5,017 bases of DNA, from the NCBI GenBank assembly GCA_023487615.1, contig JAMDBH010000031.1, forward strand, positions 1 to 5,017, read 5' to 3'. The position numbers and the translations under genes were made by a program. Position 1 is the first letter of the stretch. Every line of letters begins with the position of its first letter. Source of the DNA: Gammaproteobacteria bacterium. GTDB taxonomy: Bacteria > Pseudomonadota > Gammaproteobacteria > SURF-13. The notes beneath the pieces are model-generated. The model was given only the letters and a program-made list of their open reading frames with translations. It was not told the origin of the DNA and did not search any database. Shown here piece by piece: positions 1-5,017 of this stretch.

Positions 1-299
1 ATAACTGTAGCACCGACTGTAAAATCTTTGGTAAATTCGTAACTAAGATTCATCCCAAGCAGGGTTTTCCTCTGCATACTGAACAAGGCTTGATTTTCGA
101 GAGTTACATTAATGGGTGTTCCGGCATCAATGAGCGCTTGATTGAGAATGGTAACCGTTCCGGCTGAATAATCGACCGTATAATCGGCATTTTCCACTAA
201 AGGAATTCCATTGGCGGTAACCACCACCGATCCGCGTGCAACATTCATTGCATTAAGATTTATAACCGAATTAGATGCTGATGCACGATAAGAACCGCT
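1..299 (-). CDS. sprA: Internal fragment of SprA-like type IX secretion / gliding protein (Bacteroidota), partial at both ends
   Basis: Read on the minus strand, 99 codons are open without a stop. The translation begins SGSYRASASNSVINLNAMNV, continues with ENADYTVDYSAGTVTILNQ, and ends LLGMNLSYEFTKDFTVGATV. I recognise this wording from SprA, a protein of more than 2000 residues that forms the outer-membrane translocon of the Bacteroidota type IX secretion system and is needed for gliding in flavobacteria. Only an internal piece is present: there is no start codon context, signal peptide or end. The stretch is visibly AT-richer than the rest of the window. Its first codon (297-299) directly follows the TAG stop of the DUF4340 gene (300-302) and happens to share its frame. 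SprA is not expected in a proteobacterium, so this piece was probably joined here by an assembly or amplification chimera. Identification is by memory of the family, without a search. Confidence 0.8.
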
Positions 300-1286
300 C
301 TAGGATGATTTATCGGCGGGTTCGGCAGCGGGCAACATCAGCAGACGTTGGGCCGCATCTTGAGGGAGATGATACTGCACCCCAAGTTCCGGGCGCGCGA
401 GGATCAGCTCCGGCGCGCGGCTCACGATGATGAAGCGCAGAGGCGGTTGAGTACCTTGTTGCCGCAATGTGATGGTTTCGACGGGTTTAATCTGAGAGGC
501 GGTCGCTCCCGGCGTCCTGCCTCCCGCGACATTAGTACGTCCCTGTACGTCAGGAGCGGTGTAAAGGCTGACCTGCAGGGCCTGCGCGGCCGTCCATTCC
601 TGCGCCAGGGTATTGACGGCGTCAGGGGTCGCTTCCGGCATCCTGCCTCCCGCGACATTAGCAGGACCCTTCGCTATCGCTCTTCCCTGTGCGTCAGAAG
701 CGCCCGGCTGCGCCGACCAGCCTTGCGAGTCGTGCCTTAATGTGAGTCCCGGCAGTTCGATTTCCTTTAACGGTTCCGGGCCGGGCGCTAGCGCGAGGCT
801 TACAAAGGACGCAGGCGGAGCGATCAGCTTGGGATAATAGTCGTCGGTAATAAGGTGCACAGTATTTCCAGCCAATACATAGCGCCGTCCTTCCAGTGGT
901 TCGGTGTCACCGAAGCCGAGTTCCACATCGTTCAGACGCACGCGGATGCGCGGTGACTTAAGTTTGAATTTTTCCAGATCCAAGCTTGCGGCCACCCACT
1001 GTGCGTGACTCGCCGCCTGTGTAAGGCCAAGCAAACTTTCTACTACTACAGTGTTGGCCGGTAACTGCAACGGTTCGGTCAAGCGCCAGCCGGACGCTTC
1101 TTTTTTCAGGGCGATGGCAGGCTGTGCCTTGCGCTCGATGCGGATTGAGGTGATCGCCGCGGGGGTGAGCGAGGTCAGTGCGGGCAACGGTGCTGTTTTT
1201 TTTACGCCGGGTAGATACACCGCCACGATGGCCAACGCGCCGGCCAGAATCAGCAATCCCAGGTTGAGCCAGGTGCGCGAATCCAT
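300..1286 (-). CDS. DUF4340 domain-containing protein, last gene of the ABC operon
   Basis: This is a 328-residue protein of the DUF4340 family, whose biochemical role is unknown. Members commonly follow GldG-like genes and are thought to act with that ABC complex at the inner membrane. The start is the ATG at 1284-1286, giving MDSRTWLNLG. The same frame is open further upstream, but only as overlap with the preceding gene. Residues about 8-26 form one hydrophobic anchor (LGLLILAGALAIVAVYLPG), and the rest is soluble and probably outside the cytoplasm. The stretch LGFGDTEPLEGRRYVL followed by VHLITDDYY is the usual DUF4340 core. The gene starts 2 nt after the stop of the GldG-like gene with no clear ribosome binding site, so translational coupling is likely. 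It carries two copies of a repeated insert (residues about 196-219 and 244-261) that look foreign to the domain. The C-terminus ends LPAAEPADKSS and appears natural, but it lies exactly at the chimera junction, so the last residues deserve checking. Confidence 0.85.
   Translation of the reverse strand: MDSRTWLNLGLLILAGALAIVAVYLPGVKKTAPLPALTSLTPAAITSIRIERKAQPAIALKKEASGWRLTEPLQLPANTVVVESLLGLTQAASHAQWVAASLDLEKFKLKSPRIRVRLNDVELGFGDTEPLEGRRYVLAGNTVHLITDDYYPKLIAPPASFVSLALAPGPEPLKEIELPGLTLRHDSQGWSAQPGASDAQGRAIAKGPANVAGGRMPEATPDAVNTLAQEWTAAQALQVSLYTAPDVQGRTNVAGGRTPGATASQIKPVETITLRQQGTQPPLRFIIVSRAPELILARPELGVQYHLPQDAAQRLLMLPAAEPADKSS
505..557 (-). repeat. In-frame dispersed repeat, copy A (in DUF4340 gene)
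   Basis: A 53-bp unit whose plus-strand core, ctgcctcccgcgacattag, is identical in all three copies of the window. The ends form a 5-bp inverted repeat, gctcc and ggagc. On the coding strand it encodes APDVQGRTNVAGGRTPGA. Against copy C, 46 of 53 positions agree by my alignment. It differs from the other two peptides at M to T and E to G, which suggests drift with the reading frame kept open. Confidence 0.8.
631..701 (-). repeat. In-frame dispersed repeat, copy B with 18-bp internal insertion (in DUF4340 gene)
   Basis: A 71-bp version of the same unit, with perfect 5-bp inverted ends gcttc and gaagc. It equals the 53-bp unit plus 18 bp inserted between the attag and ttccctgtgcgtc parts (about 661-681). 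The insertion is a multiple of three and adds six residues, giving SDAQGRAIAKGPANVAGG followed by RMPEA. Copy B lies only 73 bp from copy A within the same gene and the same domain region. Confidence 0.8.
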
Positions 1287-1288
1287 CG

Positions 1289-2710
1289 CTAACGCTTGCG
1301 CCGCTTGAGCCAGAGGGTGAGGCCGAAGCCGAGCAGCAGCAGGGGCAGAAAAAACAGGAACCCAAGACCAATCACTGCGGTGGCCGTGCGCGACAGATTG
1401 AGCGTGGTGTCGGGCGCGGTGCGCGCCCCCACGGCGATGAGGGTATCGTCGTGATTCAGCCAATTCACGATGTTCAATCCCAAGTCCAGATTGCCGCCGT
1501 TGCCGAGAAAGGTATTAGACAAAAAATCACCGTCCCCCATGACCACGATGCGCTGTTCCTTTTTATCCGCACCGGCGCTGCCGGTTGCTTCCGGCATCCT
1601 GCCTCCCGCGACATTAGTACTTCCCTGTGCGTCAAAAGTTTGCGGCGCCTCACGGGTCAGGCTCACTCCGATGGCGAGCGGCCCGGCTACATCCATGCCG
1701 CGATCCAATGCAATCTCGCCGTTCAAGTCGCCGGTCTCCGACCAACTGCGCGCACCGCTCTCCAGAAACGCCCGGCCCTGCCAGCCTTCGGGCGTCTTGA
1801 GATCCATCCCGCTCGCCTGTGGAAAAACGGTCAGTGTGTGAAGATCCTGAGTGACAGGGTGCGGCGGATACTCCGCGACCAGTACCACGTCGGGACGCTT
1901 GATGCCCAGCAGTTGGGCGGCCGGCTCGACGATGACGCCGGGCTGAAACTCGATGCCAAGCTGCTCGGCGACCGGTTCCAGTCCGTGCAGCGGGCCTGGA
2001 TCATTGAGCCAAAGCAGATTGCCGCCTGCGCGGATGTAATCCTGAATGAGATTGACCTCACCCGGCAGCAGGTCTACCTGCGGGCCGGCGATGACCAGCA
2101 CCGTGGTGTTGACGGGAATCTGCGGCTTATCGGTCAGGGCGAGGATCTGCACGTTGACGCCTTTATCCAGCAAATGACGTCCTAAATCACCGAGATCATG
2201 GTTGGCTGCGCCGTGCGGATTGCGTTCACCGTGCCCCGACAAAAATACCACCCAGTGTTGCTCGGAGCGGGCCACCCGTTGCAGGGCGTTGCTCAGGGTT
2301 TGTTCGCTGAGCGACTGAACCTTGGTGTTGCGTCCCGCGTATGCGATGTGCAGTTCCCCGTCCACGGTGACACCCAACTGACGCACCCGTTCGGGATCGG
2401 TATCGGGATTCACGAAGCGCAGCTCGATATCGGGCTTGTAGCGCCTGTAATGATTCACAAGTTCCGTGATCTGTCTGCGCAGCGTTCCCGTCTCGCGGGC
2501 ATAGGCGGTGAAGGTGACAGGCCCGGCAAGTTTTTTTAACAGTGTTTGACTGGCGGGGGAGAGGGTGTTGCGGCCGCCGGCGGTCCAATCGGCCTCATAG
2601 TTATAGCGAGTGCTGAGCCACGTCAGGAGGCCAATCACACCAAGAAACAGTATCACAAACAGCGCATTTTGCAGCCGCAATTGGAGACGAGATTTAGGCG
2701 TAACGTCCAT
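1289..2710 (-). CDS. GldG-like ABC transporter auxiliary/substrate-binding protein
   Basis: A 473-residue protein of the GldG / ABC_transp_aux type, the partner of ABC-2 permeases of the GldF kind. It starts MDVTPKSRLQLRLQNALFV. Residues about 15-34 are a transmembrane anchor, followed by STRYNYEADWTAGGRNTLSP, wording typical of the family. A large soluble region follows, with a GATase-like stretch around VVFLSGHGERNP and a motif near LNDPGPLHGLEPVAEQLGI. Near the C-terminus, VVMGDGDFLSNTFLGNGGN and LGLNIVNWLNHDD are characteristic. A second membrane helix (about 444-467) ends in the basic tail KRRKR. The length is normal apart from a repeat-derived insert at about residues 358-375, in the loop before VVMGDGDF. 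No Shine-Dalgarno sequence is visible before the ATG, where the spacer is taken up by a repeat element. The substrate is unknown. In Bacteroidota GldG belongs to the gliding machinery, but proteobacterial homologues are widespread and not tied to gliding. Confidence 0.88.
   Translation of the reverse strand: MDVTPKSRLQLRLQNALFVILFLGVIGLLTWLSTRYNYEADWTAGGRNTLSPASQTLLKKLAGPVTFTAYARETGTLRRQITELVNHYRRYKPDIELRFVNPDTDPERVRQLGVTVDGELHIAYAGRNTKVQSLSEQTLSNALQRVARSEQHWVVFLSGHGERNPHGAANHDLGDLGRHLLDKGVNVQILALTDKPQIPVNTTVLVIAGPQVDLLPGEVNLIQDYIRAGGNLLWLNDPGPLHGLEPVAEQLGIEFQPGVIVEPAAQLLGIKRPDVVLVAEYPPHPVTQDLHTLTVFPQASGMDLKTPEGWQGRAFLESGARSWSETGDLNGEIALDRGMDVAGPLAIGVSLTREAPQTFDAQGSTNVAGGRMPEATGSAGADKKEQRIVVMGDGDFLSNTFLGNGGNLDLGLNIVNWLNHDDTLIAVGARTAPDTTLNLSRTATAVIGLGFLFFLPLLLLGFGLTLWLKRRKR
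1587..1639 (-). repeat. In-frame dispersed repeat, copy C (in GldG-like gene)
   Basis: A 53-bp unit encoding TFDAQGSTNVAGGRMPEA in the loop preceding VVMGDGDF of the GldG-like protein. Its left end is gcttc, while the right end, aaagt, has drifted from the expected gaagc at two transition-type positions. Orientation and codon phase are the same as in copies A and B, in a different gene. Confidence 0.8.
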
Positions 2711-2731
2711 AATTCTAAAAACGACTGTTCA

Positions 2732-2933
2732 ACCGCCAAGGCGCCAAGCTCGCGAAGAAAATCAAAATAGTTATCCTCTCAGTCCAATCTCTTTCTATAC
2801 ATGGAGACGCAAATATTGCCGCATCTTTCACCCCTTCCCCCGTGAAGGGGGAAGGTTGGGATGGGGGTGAAAAGCCCTATGCATCAAGGTATTTCAATCA
2901 CACCACCTTAGATGCCTTTGGCGTCTTGGCGGT
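2732..2933. repeat. Non-coding element bounded by 16-bp inverted repeats, between permease and GldG-like genes
   Basis: The left arm accgccaaggcgccaa (2732-2747) and the right arm ttggcgtcttggcggt (2918-2933) are reverse complements at 15 of 16 positions. Between them is about 170 bp without a convincing ORF, and inside that a second strong palindrome. The element fills nearly the whole 234-bp spacer, starting 11 nt after the permease stop and ending 21 nt before the ATG of the GldG-like gene. The shape is that of a MITE-like or composite REP-type insertion. No transposase is present, and no target duplication could be seen with confidence. Confidence 0.6.
2826..2872. repeat. Strong nested palindrome (REP-like hairpin) inside the spacer element
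   Basis: ccttccccc (2833-2841) pairs perfectly with gggggaagg (2847-2855) around a 5-nt loop. An outer pair, tttcacccc (2826-2834) with ggggtgaaa (2864-2872), could form as an extension or alternative. The wording resembles the intergenic hairpin repeats common in many proteobacterial genomes. No T-run follows on either strand, so it does not look like an intrinsic terminator. It could still affect mRNA processing or stability between permease and auxiliary subunit. Confidence 0.65.
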
Positions 2934-2944
2934 CCTAATTATTT

Positions 2945-3688
2945 TTAGTGTGGCAAGCGGTCGGCGTCAAGCCTTCGCACGGCCAACACCAGAAAGGTGA
3001 TGATGAAGAGCAGGTAGTACAGGATGTCGCTACTGTTAAAGACGCCGCGCAACAGGGCCTCGTAATGCCGCACCAACGACAGATAGGCAAACAGACCGCC
3101 GCCGTCGGAGCCCGCCCAGTCGAGCAGCCACAACAGCAGCAACAGGCCGAAGCTCGCGATGGCCGCAATAGTGGGTTGTGCGGTGAGAGTGGAGATAAAC
3201 AGGCCGGCGGCGGCAAAGCTCGCCACCAGCATGGTGAGCCCCAGCAGACCGGCTGCGAACTGCCCGAAATCCAGACGGCCGCCCAGCAACAGTGACAGCG
3301 GCATCAGCGCGAGCAGGCCTATCACAATGAGGAGAAAACCGAGCACACCCAGATATTTTCCCACAATAATCTGGGTCATCGAGATGGGTGCGGTGAATAA
3401 CAGGGACAGGGTCTGACCGCGCCGCTCCTCACTGACAAGCCGCATGGTGAGCAGCGGGACCACCAGCAACAACACGACAGCGGCGCTGCCGAACAGGTTC
3501 GCGACGACCACGTCGCCCAGGCCTATCGCGTCGGGTCTGCCGGCCAGGCTGGGCTGCACCTGCAAAAATAAATCAACGCGGATCAGAAACAGATAGCCAA
3601 GTATGATCTGTATCACGGCCAGTACCGTCCACCCCAGCGGAGACAGAAAAAGACTGCGCAGTTCCTTCGCGGCCAAGGCAAATATCAT
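2945..3688 (-). CDS. ABC-2 type transporter permease (GldF-like)
   Basis: A 247-residue integral membrane protein and permease partner of the ATPase encoded just upstream. I see six hydrophobic segments at about residues 20-36, 62-82, 110-135, 145-168, 172-190 and 222-238. Between the second and third lies SEERRGQTLSLLFTAPIS (86-103), matching the ABC-2 signature in which a charged E/R cluster precedes GT-L-LL-T-P and contacts the ATPase. The N-terminus, MIFALAAKELRSLFLSPLGW, is typical of GldF/NosY-like permeases (KEL-x-FxSP). The start ATG (3686-3688) shares its A with the TGA stop of the ATPase gene. A clear AGGAGG ribosome binding site lies 10 nt upstream, at 3699-3704 inside the ATPase gene. 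The length is normal and the frame is intact. The transported substrate cannot be inferred. Confidence 0.92.
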   Translation of the reverse strand: MIFALAAKELRSLFLSPLGWTVLAVIQIILGYLFLIRVDLFLQVQPSLAGRPDAIGLGDVVVANLFGSAAVVLLLVVPLLTMRLVSEERRGQTLSLLFTAPISMTQIIVGKYLGVLGFLLIVIGLLALMPLSLLLGGRLDFGQFAAGLLGLTMLVASFAAAGLFISTLTAQPTIAAIASFGLLLLLWLLDWAGSDGGGLFAYLSLVRHYEALLRGVFNSSDILYYLLFIITFLVLAVRRLDADRLPH

Positions 3689-4623
3689 CAGGCGGCTGCC
3701 TCCTGTTGAGTTATATCCACAAAGATCTGTTCCAGCGAGAGCCGCTCCGGGGTCAACTCATACAGACCCCAGTCGTGTTGCACCGACATGTTGACCAGCG
3801 TCTCGGCGGGAGTTTGTTGCGGCGGATGGTGCACGCGCAGCCGCCCGTCTTCCAGGCTTTCCACGGCAATGACGCCCGGCACCGCACGCAATGTCTCCAA
3901 TAGGGGAGGGTTGCGCAATCCGAGATAGAGACTGGAGGCGTCCATCCGGCGCATCAGCCCCTCGATGCTGTCGCTCAGCACCAATCGCCCCTGATGAATG
4001 ATCTGTACCCGGTCACAGGTGGCTTGCACCTCCGGCAGGATGTGGGTGGAGAGGATGATGCTGTGCTCGTTGCGCAGATCGCGGATCAGACTGCGAATCT
4101 CTCGAATTTGAATGGGGTCGAGTCCCACCGTCGGCTCATCGAGAATCACCACGGCGGGGGAGTGAATAATGGCCTGAGCGATGCCGGTCCGCTGCTGATA
4201 ACCCTTGGACAAATTGCCAATCAAGCGCCGCCCCACCTCGGTGAGACCGCAACGCTCCTTGACAGTGCTGATCGCGTCACGCCGGCGGCCGCGCGGGATA
4301 CGATGGAGCTGTGCGCAGAAGCTTAAGTATTCATCCACGCTCAATTCACGATACAGCGGCGGCTGTTCGGGCAGAAAGCCCAGCGCGGCCTTGGCCAGTC
4401 TGGGCTGATCGAGGATATCGTAACCGGCAATCCATACCCGCCCGGCGCTGGGTGCGAGATTGCCGCTGATGATCTGCATGGTGCTCGACTTGCCCGCGCC
4501 GTTCGGCCCGAGAAAACCCAGCACCTCGCCGCGCCGCACCTCGAAACTGACGTCGCGCACGGCGCACAGCGCGCCGTAATAACGCCATAGGTGTTCAACG
4601 CGGATCAGGGTTTCACTGTTCAT
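3688..4623 (-). CDS. ABC transporter ATP-binding protein (GldA/CcmA-like, ABC-2 partner)
   Basis: A 311-residue ATPase that would power the GldF-like permease from the cytoplasmic face. All nucleotide-binding motifs are present: Walker A GPNGAGKSS (39-47), Q-loop at Q86 in LPEQPPLY, signature LSKGYQQR (138-145, a common variant of LSGGQ in this subfamily), Walker B VVILDEP (158-164), D-loop GLDP (167-170) and the switch histidine H194 in ILSTHI. The remainder, from about residue 220, is the accessory C-terminal domain seen in drug/ABC-2 ATPases, ending LEQIFVDITQQEAAA. I chose the ATG at 4621-4623 (MNSETLIRVEHL). A TTG two codons upstream (4627-4629) is an alternative that adds two residues, and neither start has a strong ribosome binding site. 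This is the first gene of the operon; its stop overlaps the permease start as TGATG. Confidence 0.93.
   Translation of the reverse strand: MNSETLIRVEHLWRYYGALCAVRDVSFEVRRGEVLGFLGPNGAGKSSTMQIISGNLAPSAGRVWIAGYDILDQPRLAKAALGFLPEQPPLYRELSVDEYLSFCAQLHRIPRGRRRDAISTVKERCGLTEVGRRLIGNLSKGYQQRTGIAQAIIHSPAVVILDEPTVGLDPIQIREIRSLIRDLRNEHSIILSTHILPEVQATCDRVQIIHQGRLVLSDSIEGLMRRMDASSLYLGLRNPPLLETLRAVPGVIAVESLEDGRLRVHHPPQQTPAETLVNMSVQHDWGLYELTPERLSLEQIFVDITQQEAAA
3699..3704 (-). promoter_or_regulatory. Shine-Dalgarno sequence of the permease gene
   Basis: AGGAGG on the minus strand lies 10 nt before the permease ATG, inside the last codons of the ATPase gene. It is the only strong ribosome binding site in the operon and fixes the permease start at 3688, where stop and start overlap as TGATG. 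Confidence 0.75.
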
Positions 4624-4688
4624 AAGCAATAATTAAACTGGTTCTTCCGACTTTCGTGTGGGTAAACAACATCTCATGATCGCGAAGC

Positions 4689-4738
4689 TAAGCCGCGAGC
4701 GAAGTCGGCGCTAAGCGCCGACGTAGCGAGTCGGCTTA
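4689..4738. repeat. REP-like hairpin in the spacer between the BrnA-like gene and the ABC operon
   Basis: The inner stem gtcggcgc (4704-4711) pairs with gcgccgac (4715-4722) around a taa loop. The outer stem taagccg (4689-4695) pairs with cggctta (4732-4738), and the middle part is mismatched. There is also a direct repeat: agtcggcgctaagcg (4703-4717) recurs as agtcggcttaagcg (4729-4742). No T-run follows on the minus strand, so a terminator for the antitoxin gene is not supported. The rest of this 139-bp spacer shows no promoter I would defend. Confidence 0.65.
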
Positions 4739-4762
4739 AGCGTGTTAGTGGGCCATACATTC

Positions 4763-5017
4763 TTAAACCGCCTTCTTTAGCGTTTCCGCCATGCGCGTTT
4801 GCCAGCCGGGACCCGTCGCTTTCCAGCGGGCTAATGTCTTGGGTGGCAGGCGCAACGAAATGGAGACGCGCGCGTTGCCGGTTTTCGGACGGCTGCGAGG
4901 CTTAAGCATCTGTTTCGCTGCAGCATCGCCGAAGAGCTTCGGTAATACTTCGCGCGCAGGGCGCGCCCGATTAAATGTTTCTTTCCTCCAAGCTGGATTT
5001 TCGCGGTCCGTCTTTTC
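4763..5017 (-). CDS. BrnA/DUF4415-like antitoxin, N-terminus cut by window edge
   Basis: 84 codons and a TAA stop are visible on the minus strand. The frame is open to the window edge and no start codon is in view, so only a few N-terminal residues are likely missing. The translation reads EKTDRENPAWRKETFNRARP, then VLPKLFGDAAAKQMLKPRSR, and ends in a ribbon-helix-helix part: VSISLRLPPKTLARWKATG followed by PGWQTRMAETLKKAV. The Asn-Pro-x-Trp start, ARPA-x-EVLP and the GWQTR-x-N/A-E-x-L-K end are typical of the BrnA / DUF4415 family. These are DNA-binding antitoxins that neutralise the BrnT ribonuclease and repress their own operon. In that arrangement brnT lies upstream, so a toxin gene would be expected just beyond base 5017. 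DUF4415 proteins also occur alone, so a pair is not proven. It ends 139 bp before the ABC operon and is probably a separate unit. Confidence 0.8.
   Translation of the reverse strand, partial: EKTDRENPAWRKETFNRARPAREVLPKLFGDAAAKQMLKPRSRPKTGNARVSISLRLPPKTLARWKATGPGWQTRMAETLKKAV

Noticed and set aside
505..701. CRISPR-like or tandem repeat array
   Set aside because: There are only two nearby copies of unequal length, the interval between them is coding, and the third copy is about 0.9 kb away in another gene.
1287..1463. N-terminal extension of the DUF4340 reading frame upstream of 1286
   Set aside because: It lies wholly within the GldG-like gene in another frame, is rich in Arg/His/Ala in the way of a shadow frame, and the ATG at 1286 is followed at once by a typical membrane anchor.
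1451..2185. Long plus-strand open frame of 244 codons
   Set aside because: It is antisense to the well-supported GldG-like gene, its product resembles no family I know, and such frames are expected opposite GC-rich genes.
1..2710. A functional gliding link, because both SprA and GldF/GldG-like proteins occur together
   Set aside because: SprA is only an internal fragment with different composition and an abrupt edge, and GldG-like ABC cassettes with DUF4340 are common in non-gliding proteobacteria.
2833..2855. Intrinsic transcription terminator after the permease gene
   Set aside because: The stem is strong, but no T-run follows on either strand, and the operon genes continue downstream in the same direction.
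4624..4762. Sigma-70 promoter for the ABC operon
   Set aside because: Partial -35-like (ttgttt) and -10-like (taatta) words exist on the minus strand, but their spacing is far from 17 bp.

Overview
The window is mostly a leftward (minus-strand) operon of a GC-rich proteobacterium, probably a gammaproteobacterium judged from protein wording rather than from a search. A fragment of foreign, AT-richer DNA sits at the left edge. In the direction of transcription (right to left) the order is: the end of a BrnA/DUF4415-type antitoxin gene, cut by the right window edge; a 139-bp spacer with a REP-like hairpin; an ABC transporter ATPase; its six-helix ABC-2 permease (GldF-like), joined by a 1-nt stop/start overlap; a 234-bp spacer almost filled by a palindrome-bounded repeat element; a GldG-like auxiliary subunit; and, 2 nt later, a DUF4340 membrane-anchored protein.

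The four operon genes form a known but poorly characterised cassette: cytoplasmic ATPase, integral membrane permease, and two proteins with N-terminal membrane anchors and large domains predicted to lie outside the cytoplasm. The likely product is one inner-membrane ABC machine whose substrate cannot be read from the sequence.

Two things stand out. First, a 53-bp sequence with short inverted ends occurs three times inside coding sequence, twice in the DUF4340 gene and once in the GldG-like gene. Every copy has the same orientation and the same codon phase, so each adds a near-identical peptide centred on NVAGGRMPEAT. One copy carries a further 18-bp in-frame insertion. This behaves like an in-frame, protein-tolerated dispersed repeat, comparable in concept to the Rickettsia palindromic elements.

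Second, bases 1-299 encode on the minus strand an internal piece of SprA, the giant Bacteroidota type IX secretion/gliding outer-membrane protein. It abuts the DUF4340 stop codon with no gene start. The simplest explanation is a chimeric contig, with the junction near base 300. Apart from these points and the spacer repeats, the operon looks ordinary. No RNA gene, CRISPR array, transposase gene or convincing promoter or terminator was found.
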